Assembly: GCA_034925905.1 (NCBI GenBank)
Contig: JAYFRL010000025.1
Location: forward strand, 1 to 39,796
Reading direction: 5' to 3'
Length of the DNA stretch: 39,796 nucleotides
From: JAYFRL01 sp034925905
GTDB lineage: Bacteria > Bacillota > Clostridia > Lachnospirales > Anaerotignaceae
A program made the position numbers and the translations under genes. A model generated the notes under the pieces. It saw nothing but the letters and a program-made list of their open reading frames with translations, ran no database searches and was not told where the DNA came from. Every line of letters begins with the position of its first letter. The first letter of the stretch is position 1. Shown here one piece after another: positions 1 through 7,896 of the stretch.

Positions 1-118
1 GAGGTTTCAGCTTAAAAACAAACTGACGCCGTTTGAAAAACGACGCCAGCTCGCGTAATTCCACGATATCCTACGATAGGCTTTTCTGTTTCATGTCCAT
101 TAACACTGGCGCGGTGCA
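1..118 (+). mobile_element. Right end of an IS3-family element (partial)
   Basis: Bases 2-58 encode the last 18 residues of an IS3-family OrfB transposase (ending KRRQLA, stop TAA at 56-58). The rest is the right terminal inverted repeat, ending GCGGTGCA at 111-118. Bases 1-104 are identical to 39693-39796. The reverse complement of 70-118 aligns with the left end of the copy at 38527 (shared blocks TGCACCGC, ATGGACAT, AAAAGCCT and CGTAGGATA). The rest of this copy lies outside the window or, if the molecule is circular or tandemly repeated, is the copy at the other end. Confidence 0.9.
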
Positions 119-144
119 ATGTTTTAAAATTGCATGGGCTTTTT

Positions 145-999
145 TTATATTTCAACATCACCTTCAAAAACCTTAAGCGCTTCGCCCGAGAGCAAAACAG
201 CTTCATCGGTATAGGTAACCTTTAGCTCGCCACCGTTTAATATAACTCTTATAGGAGAGCCTTTTTTGCAGTAGCCGTTTAAAACTGAAGCTACTGCCGC
301 CGCGCATGCTCCTGTGCCGCAGGCCATGGTTTCTCCGCTTCCTCTTTCCCAAACACGCATTTTTATTGTGCTTTCATCAAGTATTTTAACAAATTCCGCG
401 TTCACTCTTTCCGGGAAAAGAGGGCTGCCCTCAAATTTAGGCCCTATATTCTCAATATCTATCATATCCGGTTCTTTACAGAACACAACGCAATGAGGAT
501 TTCCCATGGATATGCAGGTTATCTCGTATTCCTCTCCGTCTATAGCGGTTTTTCTGGCTATGACATTTTCGCCGTCTAAAAGGACGGGGATCTCCCTGGG
601 GGAAAGCATGGCGCGCCCCATGTCGACAGTTGCGCCTATAACACGATTGTTTCTTGTTTCAAGTGTCAAATGGCGTATTCCGCTTTTTGTTTCTATATTA
701 AGGTCCTTTTTGTTTATCATACCATTGTCATAAAGATATTTTCCAACGCAGCGTATGGCGTTGCCGCACATCATTCCTTCGCTTCCGTCCAGGTTAAACA
801 TTATCATTTTAGCTTCAGAGTTTTCGGAAGGACATATTAAGACAACCCCGTCTCCGCCTATGCCGTTGTGCCTGTCTGAAAGGAACACGGAAAGGCTTTC
901 AGGCGAGTTTACTTCTTCCTTAAAGCAATCTATATATATATAATCATTGCCGCAGCCGTTCATTTTTGTGAAATGCAGAAGTTTTTTGCTGCTTCTCAT
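145..999 (-). other. dapF: DapF domain of the CarB-DapF fusion
   Basis: This marks the part of the fused gene that encodes the epimerase, 284 residues counted from the methionine at 997-999. That equals the usual length of a stand-alone DapF. The catalytic pair falls at domain positions 78 and 227, close to Cys73 and Cys217 of the Haemophilus enzyme. An internal start at 999 is conceivable, but the 20 bases upstream on the minus strand have no convincing Shine-Dalgarno sequence. A fused product is therefore the simpler reading. Confidence 0.88.
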
Positions 1000-3900
1000 G
1001 TTGTTTATATCTACAAGCTCTGTGTTTATTTCGCTATATCTGCCCATAAGGCTGTCTGCAAGGGCATTAGCCGTATCCGTTGAGGTTAGACAGGGTATTC
1101 CCAGCATACAGGCGCGGCGGCGGATTTTAACGCTATCTTCCGCGGGCATCCGTCCTCTTGATGAGGTTGAAAGTATATAGTTTAATTTTCCGCTTTCAAG
1201 CAGCTTCATGCTGTTGTTTTCGCCTTCGTGGATTTTCTGGATTTTTTCTACTTCCATACCCAAGGCGGAAATAATGTTTGCCGTGCCCTCCGTGGCATAA
1301 AGCTTAAAGCCCAAGCGTGCAAATTTTTTAGCTATGTCGCCGATTTCGTGCTTATCGGTATCGCGCACAGTAAGGAAAACGCCGCCGTTTTTATACATTT
1401 TATAGCCGGCAGCCACAAGACCCTTAAACAACGCTTCTCTTAAATCTTTTCCTATGCCTAAAACTTCGCCTGTGGATTTCATTTCCGGACCAAGCTGGGT
1501 GTCAACGTCTATAAGCTTTTCAAACGAAAATACAGGGACCTTAACTGCCGTATAGGGTGAGGTTTTATATAAGCCTGTTCCAAAACCCAGGTTTTTAAGC
1601 TTCTTTCCGAGGCTGACCTTAACTGCCAAATCCACCATCGGCACGCCCGTAACCTTGCTTAAATAAGGCACAGTCCTTGAAGCTCGGGGGTTTACCTCTA
1701 TAACATAGAGCTTCCCGTTTGCAAATATATATTGTATATTTACTATACCAATGGCGTTAAGTCCACGGCAGAGGCTTTTTGAAGCGTTTAATATCATTGA
1801 TATTATTTCATCGTTTATATATGTTGCCGGGTATACGGCTATGCTGTCGCCCGAATGTATGCCGGCGCGTTCTATATGCTCCATTATTCCAGGAATAAGG
1901 ATATCCTTCCCATCATATATGGCATCAACCTCAAGCTCTTTGCCTTCCACATATTTGTCTATAAGCACGGGGTTTGTTATGTTTTGGGAAAGTATTATAT
2001 CCATATATTCCTTTATGTCATCGTCATGAAAGGCTATTATCATGTTTTGGCCGCCCAAAACATATGAAGGACGTATCAAAACCGGATATCCGAGAGAGTT
2101 TGCAGCCTTTAAGGCCTCTTCAAGGGTCATAACAGTGTGACCTTCAGGTCTGCTTATGCCAAGGGAAAAGAGGAGCTCGTCGAAACGTTCCCTATCCTCC
2201 GCCATATCTATGCTGTCTGCCGAAGAGCCTATTATGGGCACACAATTATCGCGCAGGGTGGGGGTAAGCTTTATTGACGTTTGGCCTCCGAATGCTACAA
2301 CAACGCCTAAGGGCTTTTCTATGTTTATTATGTGCATAACGTCTTCAGCGCAGAGTGGTTCAAAATAAAGCCTGTCAGCCGTATCAAAATCGGTGGATAC
2401 GGTTTCAGGGTTATTGTTAATCATAACAACGGTATATCCCAGCTCTTTTAACACATGCACACAATGTACTCCGGCGTAGTCGAATTCTATGCCTTGCCCG
2501 ATTCTTATAGGGCCTGAGCCTATAACAACGACGGTTTTTTTGCTTTTATCGATAAACGGGAGAACCTCATTTTCGCCGCCGCAGGCTTCCCTGTTGTACG
2601 TGGCATAAAAATACGGTGTTTGAGCCGCAAACTCGCCCGCGCAAGTGTCAACGGTTTTATATGTTGGTGCGGATTTAAAGGTAAGATGCGTTTTGCATAT
2701 GTTTTCTATAGAGATGTCTGTGAAACCAAGACGCTTTGCCTTGAAATAAAGCTCATAATCAAGCTCGGAACAGGAAAGCTCTTTTTCAAAATCCGTTATA
2801 TTTTTAAGTTTATATAAAAACCAGCGGTCTATTTTTGTCATTTCAAAAATTTCATCTATAGGGAAATCCCGGCGCAAAAGAGCGCATATTATAAAAATAC
2901 GCTCGTCCGTTTCCTCCTTAAGCTTAGCTAAAAGCCTGTCTGTTTTGAGGGTTTCTATATAGGGAAGCTTTAATGTTTCCGTTTTAAGCTCCGCTCCTCT
3001 TATAGCTTTCATTATTGCGGATTCAAAGTTGTCTGAAATGGACATAACCTCGCCCGTAGCCTTCATTTGCGTTCCGAGGCGGCGTTTTGCATATACAAAT
3101 TTATCAAACGGAAACTTTGGAAATTTAACGGCAACATAATCAAGCGCTGGCTCGAAGGCCGCATAGGTGTTTCCCGTAACCGCGTTTATTATTTCGTCCA
3201 GATTATAGCCCAAGGCTATTTTTGTGGCAACCTTGGCTATGGGATAGCCGGTTGCTTTTGAAGCAAGGGCAGACGACCTTGAAACACGCGGATTGACCTC
3301 TATAACGGCATATTCAAAAGAATCAGGGTGCAATGCAAACTGGCAGTTGCAGCCTCCGCAAACGCCCAAAGCAGTTATTATATTTAAAGCTGCCGAACGA
3401 AGCATTTGATATTCATGGTCTGCAAGGGTTACGGCCGGAGCGATTACTATGCTGTCACCCGTGTGTATGCCAACAGGGTCAAAATTTTCCATGGAACAAA
3501 CGGTTATAACATTTCCTATGGCGTCACGCATAACTTCAAATTCTATTTCTTTCCAGCCGGATATGCAGCGTTCGACCAAAATTTGAGAGATTGGCGATGC
3601 GGCTATGCCTCCGCGCGCAATTTCAAAAAGCTCGGATGGGGAAGCGGCTATGCCTCCTCCGCTTCCGCCCAAGGTGAAAGCTGGGCGTACAATAACGGGA
3701 TAGCCTATTTTTTCAGCAAACAGAAGGGCAGCCTCAGGCGTTGTAACAACTTCGGAAGGTATGCAGGGCTGACCGATAAATTCCATTGTTTCTTTAAAGC
3801 AAAGGCGGTCTTCGGCTTTTTTAATTGCGGATGGCGATGAGCCTAAAAGGCGTATGCCACGGCTTTCAAGGAAACCTTCCTCAGCAAGCTGCATGCAAAG

Positions 3901-4191
3901 GGTTAAGGCTGTTTGCCCGCCAAGACCCGAAAGTATGCTGTCCGGTTTTTCTTTGTCAATTATTCTCCTTATTGTTTTAAGCGTTAAAGGCTCAATATAT
4001 ATTTTATCCGCCATAACGCTGTCTGTCATTATTGTTGCGGGATTGGAGTTTACAAGCACTATTTCTATGCCATCTTCGCGCAGGGCGCGGCAGGCTTGTG
4101 TTCCCGCATAGTCAAACTCGGCTGCCTGACCTATAATTATTGGCCCGGAACCTATAACCAAGACTTTTTTAATATCTTTATTTAACGGCAT
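145..4191 (-). CDS. carB: Carbamoyl-phosphate synthase large subunit fused to diaminopimelate epimerase (CarB-DapF)
   Basis: The protein has 1348 residues. Residues 1 to about 1064 are a complete CarB, which makes carbamoyl phosphate from bicarbonate, ATP and ammonia supplied by CarA. Two homologous halves begin with IGSGPIIIGQAAEFDYAG (near residue 13) and IGSGPIRIGQGIEFDYAG (near 550). Each has an ATP-grasp domain, and an MGS-like allosteric domain occupies about 930-1060. CarB ends in a normal-looking ELVDINNM tail. Without a stop, residues 1065-1348 then form a full-length diaminopimelate epimerase that starts FTKMNGCGNDY and keeps both catalytic cysteines, in MMCGNAIRC (Cys1142) and ACGTGAC (Cys1291). 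DapF converts LL- to meso-diaminopimelate for lysine and peptidoglycan. The start overlaps carA by 14 bases. This is the last gene of the operon, and no terminator is visible before the IS end at 118. Both activities are probably retained. Confidence 0.93.
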   Translation of the reverse strand: MPLNKDIKKVLVIGSGPIIIGQAAEFDYAGTQACRALREDGIEIVLVNSNPATIMTDSVMADKIYIEPLTLKTIRRIIDKEKPDSILSGLGGQTALTLCMQLAEEGFLESRGIRLLGSSPSAIKKAEDRLCFKETMEFIGQPCIPSEVVTTPEAALLFAEKIGYPVIVRPAFTLGGSGGGIAASPSELFEIARGGIAASPISQILVERCISGWKEIEFEVMRDAIGNVITVCSMENFDPVGIHTGDSIVIAPAVTLADHEYQMLRSAALNIITALGVCGGCNCQFALHPDSFEYAVIEVNPRVSRSSALASKATGYPIAKVATKIALGYNLDEIINAVTGNTYAAFEPALDYVAVKFPKFPFDKFVYAKRRLGTQMKATGEVMSISDNFESAIMKAIRGAELKTETLKLPYIETLKTDRLLAKLKEETDERIFIICALLRRDFPIDEIFEMTKIDRWFLYKLKNITDFEKELSCSELDYELYFKAKRLGFTDISIENICKTHLTFKSAPTYKTVDTCAGEFAAQTPYFYATYNREACGGENEVLPFIDKSKKTVVVIGSGPIRIGQGIEFDYAGVHCVHVLKELGYTVVMINNNPETVSTDFDTADRLYFEPLCAEDVMHIINIEKPLGVVVAFGGQTSIKLTPTLRDNCVPIIGSSADSIDMAEDRERFDELLFSLGISRPEGHTVMTLEEALKAANSLGYPVLIRPSYVLGGQNMIIAFHDDDIKEYMDIILSQNITNPVLIDKYVEGKELEVDAIYDGKDILIPGIMEHIERAGIHSGDSIAVYPATYINDEIISMILNASKSLCRGLNAIGIVNIQYIFANGKLYVIEVNPRASRTVPYLSKVTGVPMVDLAVKVSLGKKLKNLGFGTGLYKTSPYTAVKVPVFSFEKLIDVDTQLGPEMKSTGEVLGIGKDLREALFKGLVAAGYKMYKNGGVFLTVRDTDKHEIGDIAKKFARLGFKLYATEGTANIISALGMEVEKIQKIHEGENNSMKLLESGKLNYILSTSSRGRMPAEDSVKIRRRACMLGIPCLTSTDTANALADSLMGRYSEINTELVDINNMRSSKKLLHFTKMNGCGNDYIYIDCFKEEVNSPESLSVFLSDRHNGIGGDGVVLICPSENSEAKMIMFNLDGSEGMMCGNAIRCVGKYLYDNGMINKKDLNIETKSGIRHLTLETRNNRVIGATVDMGRAMLSPREIPVLLDGENVIARKTAIDGEEYEITCISMGNPHCVVFCKEPDMIDIENIGPKFEGSPLFPERVNAEFVKILDESTIKMRVWERGSGETMACGTGACAAAVASVLNGYCKKGSPIRVILNGGELKVTYTDEAVLLSGEALKVFEGDVEI

Positions 4192-5257
4192 TTTTGCATC
4201 CCTCCACGATGTTTATAAAACGGCTGAACAAAAAATCCGTATCATGCGGACCGCCGCAGGCCTCCGGGTGAAACTGAACCGAAAAGGCCGGTGCGTTTTT
4301 ATATGAAAGCCCCTCGTTTGTGCTGTCGTTTACATTTACAAAAAGCTCCGAGGCAATTTCTTTGTTTATGCTGTCATTTATAACTGCATAGCCGTGGTTT
4401 TGAGAAGTTATATATGTGTTTCCGCCTTCTTCGCGTACGGGTTGGTTTGCGCCCCTGTGACCATATGGGAGCTTGCCCGTTGAAAACCCGTTTGCAAGCG
4501 CAAGAAGCTGGTGACCAAGGCATATGCCCATTATAGGTACTTTCAAAGGCAAAATCCGTTTAAGTGTTTTAATGGCGTCGGTGTTGTCTACCGGGTCTCC
4601 CGGGCCGTTTGTGAGAAGTATCCCGTCTGGTGAAAATGAAAGCATTTTTTCAGCCTTTGTGTTGTGCGGGAACATTATAACGTCGCAATCCCTTGCCAAA
4701 AGCGAGCGTATTATGTTTTGCTTTGTACCGAAATCCCAAACGGCTATTTTATATTTTCCGTTTCCTGTGCCGCAAAATGATATTTCTTTCGAGGATACCT
4801 TTTTAACGGGTTTTTCTATCTTAAAAGACGAGATTTTTTTAAGGTCTACATGTTTCGGGTTTTTTGTTATGCATCCGTTCATAGTTCCGTGCTCGCGGAG
4901 AATCCTTGTAAGAGCGCGGGTATCTATACCTGAAAGACCCGGTATGCCGTTTTCGTATAAAAAAGCATCCAATGTCATTTCGGAACGGAAGTTTGACGGA
5001 TGGATGCAATGTTCTCTTACAATATAAGCTGAAGCCCCAATTTTTCCGCTTTCAAAATCAGCCGGAATAATACCGTAGTTGCCTATCAAAGGGAAAGTTT
5101 GAACAACAGCCTGGCCTGTGTAGCTTGGGTCTGTAAGCGTTTCTATATATCCTGTCATAGAAGTTGCAAAAACTATTTCGGCGGTAGCCTCTTTATCAAA
5201 GCCGAAGCCTTCACCGCAAAAACTCATTCCATTTTCCAAGACCAAATATTTTTTCAT
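4178..5257 (-). CDS. carA: Carbamoyl-phosphate synthase small (glutaminase) subunit
   Basis: CarA (359 residues) hydrolyses glutamine and passes ammonia to CarB for pyrimidine and arginine synthesis. The N-terminal CPSase small-chain domain (MKKYLVLENGMSFCGEGFG) is followed by a class I glutamine amidotransferase domain. This has GICLGHQ (nucleophile Cys near residue 246) and the partner motif VQFHPEA. The reading frame continues upstream to a GTG at 5266, but that GTG lies within the Shine-Dalgarno AGAGGTGA. The ATG at 5257, six bases downstream, is therefore taken as the start. The end overlaps carB by 14 bases, suggesting translational coupling. The 76 bases before it hold a strong hairpin with an alternative partner near the ribosome binding site. 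Being downstream of glutamate synthase and GS genes ties carbamoyl phosphate supply to glutamine synthesis. Confidence 0.96.
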   Translation of the reverse strand: MKKYLVLENGMSFCGEGFGFDKEATAEIVFATSMTGYIETLTDPSYTGQAVVQTFPLIGNYGIIPADFESGKIGASAYIVREHCIHPSNFRSEMTLDAFLYENGIPGLSGIDTRALTRILREHGTMNGCITKNPKHVDLKKISSFKIEKPVKKVSSKEISFCGTGNGKYKIAVWDFGTKQNIIRSLLARDCDVIMFPHNTKAEKMLSFSPDGILLTNGPGDPVDNTDAIKTLKRILPLKVPIMGICLGHQLLALANGFSTGKLPYGHRGANQPVREEGGNTYITSQNHGYAVINDSINKEIASELFVNVNDSTNEGLSYKNAPAFSVQFHPEACGGPHDTDFLFSRFINIVEGCKNAVK

Positions 5258-5269
5258 ATAAGTCACCTC

Positions 5270-5331
5270 TGCGGCAAATGCCGTCTAAAAGCTTTTTTAA
5301 GACATTGCGGCAAACACAGTTTGCCGCAATG
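5270..5331 (-). promoter_or_regulatory. Hairpin with two alternative partners in the carA leader
   Basis: On the minus-strand transcript, arm A (5331-5320, GCATTGCGGCAA) pairs perfectly over about 12 bp with arm B (5314-5303, TTTGCCGCAATG) across a five-base loop. The nine-base string TTTGCCGCA occurs again at 5278-5270 (arm C), directly abutting the carA Shine-Dalgarno. A can therefore pair with either B or C. No U-run follows the A:B stem, so it is not a normal intrinsic terminator. A role in translation control, RNA processing or mRNA stability is inference. Confidence 0.55.
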
Positions 5332-5333
5332 CT

Positions 5334-5921
5334 TTAATTTTCATAAGTTCTTATTATGTTTTCGGATATTTCACCTTTTGTCAGGCGGAGATCCATAGCC
5401 TGTTTTTCAATGTATTTATGGGCTTCACATTCGTCCATGTTAAGATGCTTTATAAGAACCCACTTTGCTCTGTTTACCGTACGTATCTCGCTCATTTTAG
5501 ACGTAAGGCTTCGATTTTTCTTTTCTATTGCCTTAAGCCTTGAAGAGGTTGCAACGGCAAGCTTAACAGCCAAATATAAAACAGCTTTACTTGTAGGTTT
5601 TGAAACCGTCATAACGCCGTAGGCTTCAACCTTAAACGATATTTCGTTATAAAGCTCACTGCTTACAAGGAGTAAAACCCCCGAAGCGGAGTTTTGCACA
5701 AGGTCTAATGCGAATTCCGTGCCAAATTCATCTGGAAGCGGAGAATTTATTATTATTATATCATATTCGCATGAAATGAGGGCGCGCTTCGCTTCGCCAC
5801 AGCTTGAAACCGTGGTTATCGGTGAAAAAAGTGTGGCGGGCAGCAACTCAGACATATAAAGCGACACTTTATCAGAGCCAGCCACAATAAGCACACTGGA
5901 AGGTGTTCTTTCGGAAAGCAT
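5334..5921 (-). CDS. Receiver-like ANTAR-domain antiterminator
   Basis: This 195-residue protein has an N-terminal receiver-like domain (about 8-115, with VLIVAGSD, IIIINSPLP and VSKPTSKA). The phospho-acceptor pocket looks degenerate: in IIIINSPLP an Asn stands where an Asp is expected. A coiled linker (about 120-145) leads to a C-terminal ANTAR domain of about 55 residues (NRAKWVLIKHLNMDECEAHKYI, then a short helix ending ENIIRTYEN). ANTAR domains bind tandem hexaloop RNA hairpins and prevent intrinsic termination. In Clostridia such proteins commonly sit beside glutamine and glutamate synthesis genes. Here the gene lies 15 bases after the GS-like gene, and the leader of the same operon has matching hairpins (12211-12270). 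Autoregulation of the operon is likely. The signal it senses is unknown. Confidence 0.88.
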   Translation of the reverse strand: MLSERTPSSVLIVAGSDKVSLYMSELLPATLFSPITTVSSCGEAKRALISCEYDIIIINSPLPDEFGTEFALDLVQNSASGVLLLVSSELYNEISFKVEAYGVMTVSKPTSKAVLYLAVKLAVATSSRLKAIEKKNRSLTSKMSEIRTVNRAKWVLIKHLNMDECEAHKYIEKQAMDLRLTKGEISENIIRTYEN

Positions 5922-5936
5922 ATAAACACCTCCCGA

Positions 5937-7163
5937 TTAAAACAGCAAATTTTCATAGGCTTCTAAAATTGCGGCCGGTATATGATTGCGTACAAAACTG
6001 CTCTCTTTCATTGCTTTAATAGATTCTTTTAAGGATGAAGGCAACATTTTAAAAAGTTTAAGCGTTTCGCTTCCTGCAGAATATAAATTTATATCTGTTG
6101 AAGGAGGCGGAGTCAAGTTATTTTTTATTCCGTCAAGCCCTGAGTATATAAGGAGTGCATATGCCATATAAGGGTTTGAAAGCGCATCGGGAGAGCGAAG
6201 CTCTATCCTTAAGCGCGACTTATCATCGGCTGGTATTCTTATAAGCTGGGAGCGGTTTTCCGGCGACCATGTTATATATTTGGGAGCTTTATGGCCTCCA
6301 AGCCGCCTGTATGAACCCTCTGACGGATTTAAAAACAAAGTTATATCATATATATGCGCCATTATTCCTGCCATAAAAGCTTTAAAAAAATCTTTGTTAT
6401 TTAGTGTGTTTAAGGAAACGGGAGACATGTTTATATGCATTCCGTTCCCGCTTTTATCTGGAATAGGTTTTGGATCAAATGAAGCATAAAGACCGTTTCT
6501 TGACGCGGCTGTTTTAACAACGGTTTTAAACGTAACAGCATTATCAGCCGAGGAAAGGGCGTCGCTATACCTGAAATCTATTTCATTTTGCCCGGGACCC
6601 TCTTCGTGATGTGAGCTTTCAGGGATTATTCCCATTTCTTCAAGGGTGAGGCAGATTTCGCGGCGCACATTTTCGCCTGCGTCTTCAGGAGCCATATCCA
6701 TATACCCCGCATTATCAAAGGGTATATTTGTTGGCAGCCCTGTTTCGTCCGTTTTAAAGAGATAAAACTCGAATTCAGGACCAAAATAGCACATGATGCC
6801 GGCATCTTTTGCTTCTCTTATAGCTTTTTTAAGAATATATCTTGTGTCAAGCTCGAAAGGCGTCCCATCGGGGTGCTTTATATCACAAAACATTCTTACA
6901 ACGCGCCCGTGTGAAGGCCTCCAAGGCAAGAGAGAAAGAGTTGAAGGATCGGGAAACAAAAAGAGATCTGATTTTTCTTCGCTTCCGAAGCAGCGTATTG
7001 CCGATGCGTCAAAGGATATTCCATATTCAAAGGCTCGGCTGAGTTCGCCAGGCAATATAGAAATATTTTTTGGTGTTCCGAAAACATCACAAAACGCAAG
7101 TCTTATAAATTTTACATCTTCCTCTTTAACATAGTCCTGCACTTCTTGTTTTGTGTAAAGCAT
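5937..7163 (-). CDS. Divergent type I glutamine synthetase-like enzyme
   Basis: The 408-residue protein has the beta-grasp domain (about 1-95) and the catalytic fold of type I glutamine synthetase. It keeps metal and ATP motifs such as FGPEFEFYLF, HHEEGPGQNEIDFRY, GGHKAPKYITWS and RIELRSPDALSNPYMAYAL. The glutamate-side loop reads KSGNGMHINMS rather than the canonical NGSGMH form, and the FDGSSI motif is FDASAI. The C-terminus stops about 25 residues early, without the usual tail and without a visible adenylylation Tyr site. The start is the ATG at 7163 after GGAGGG; an ORF extension to 7190 lacks a ribosome binding site and overlaps the preceding gene. With glutamate synthase genes upstream it probably makes glutamine. 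Because a canonical GSIII lies next door, another amine acceptor is possible. Confidence 0.85.
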   Translation of the reverse strand: MLYTKQEVQDYVKEEDVKFIRLAFCDVFGTPKNISILPGELSRAFEYGISFDASAIRCFGSEEKSDLFLFPDPSTLSLLPWRPSHGRVVRMFCDIKHPDGTPFELDTRYILKKAIREAKDAGIMCYFGPEFEFYLFKTDETGLPTNIPFDNAGYMDMAPEDAGENVRREICLTLEEMGIIPESSHHEEGPGQNEIDFRYSDALSSADNAVTFKTVVKTAASRNGLYASFDPKPIPDKSGNGMHINMSPVSLNTLNNKDFFKAFMAGIMAHIYDITLFLNPSEGSYRRLGGHKAPKYITWSPENRSQLIRIPADDKSRLRIELRSPDALSNPYMAYALLIYSGLDGIKNNLTPPPSTDINLYSAGSETLKLFKMLPSSLKESIKAMKESSFVRNHIPAAILEAYENLLF

Positions 7164-7176
7164 AGCTTTCCCTCCG

Positions 7177-7896
7177 TTAGTTTTGCACATATAATTGTTT
7201 ATATGGGCTTGTGGTATTTGGCGTTAATACATAAAAGCCTTTTTTATATACGGCTTTTTCATCTTCGTCGAAAAGCTTTGAAAAGGTTTTTATGTATGGG
7301 GCTATTTGGCTTAAATCTTCGGGGGTAGCTTCCCTAACATTTATCTGTTTGGGAAATTTACACGCAAGATGGTCCGCACGTATAACTATTTTGCCGCCGT
7401 GCATACCTGTTCCGCAGAATTCTCCTAAAACCTCATTATCATTATAACCAATACCAAGCACAACTATCAAGCCCCCAGCTTGATATTCTCCAAGAAAACT
7501 TCCACATTTTCCTCCTACCACAATAACGGGGGTTTTTTCTGCATATGCTTTCATATGTATTCCAGCACGGTAACCAACGTTGTTTTTAATATACATTTCT
7601 CCGCCGCGCATTGCATAGCCCGTGGCGTCTCCGCTGCTTCCGTACACGATTATTTTTCCGCAGTTCATTGTATCGCCTGTGGCGTCCTGCGCATTTCCGT
7701 TTACTATTATTGTTGCTCCGTCCAGATAAGCGCCCAAGGCATTTCCCGGGACACCGTTTATAACTATTGTTTTTCCTGATTGCCCTGCGCCTATAAAACG
7801 CTGTCCAAGGCAATTTTCAAGCTGGACTTCACCTTTTAACGGAAGAATCTTATCATTTAATTCCGCAGCTTTCATATTAGCCGTATCAATTTTCAT
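7177..7896 (-). CDS. Glutamate synthase alpha (GXGXG) domain subunit, GltB3-type
   Basis: This 239-residue protein is a stand-alone version of the C-terminal right-handed beta-helix domain of the glutamate synthase large subunit. The core (about 35-190) is a run of G-rich repeats (AGQSGKTIVINGVPG, LDGATIIVNGNAQDATG, RGGEMYIKNNVGYRAG, MHGGKIVIRAD), as expected for the GXGXG fold. It has no catalytic site of its own; in fused GltB this domain is structural and helps hold the ammonia tunnel. Its start overlaps the FAD oxidoreductase by 11 bases and its end lies 13 bases before the GS-like gene. With the subunits upstream it completes a split, archaeal-style GOGAT. Stand-alone GXGXG proteins also occur with formylmethanofuran dehydrogenases, but the neighbours here exclude that role. 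Confidence 0.88.
   Translation of the reverse strand: MKIDTANMKAAELNDKILPLKGEVQLENCLGQRFIGAGQSGKTIVINGVPGNALGAYLDGATIIVNGNAQDATGDTMNCGKIIVYGSSGDATGYAMRGGEMYIKNNVGYRAGIHMKAYAEKTPVIVVGGKCGSFLGEYQAGGLIVVLGIGYNDNEVLGEFCGTGMHGGKIVIRADHLACKFPKQINVREATPEDLSQIAPYIKTFSKLFDEDEKAVYKKGFYVLTPNTTSPYKQLYVQN

Noticed and set aside
119..145. Terminator for the carB-dapF operon next to the IS end
   Set aside because: AAAAAAAGCCCATGC on the minus strand looks like the first half of a terminator, but no matching second half exists before the IS or on the other flank at 38526. No terminator was called.
3406..3840. 144-codon plus-strand frame inside carB
   Set aside because: It is antisense to conserved CarB coding sequence. 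Its composition (rich in Tyr, Phe, Gly) reflects the complement of ATP-grasp codons.
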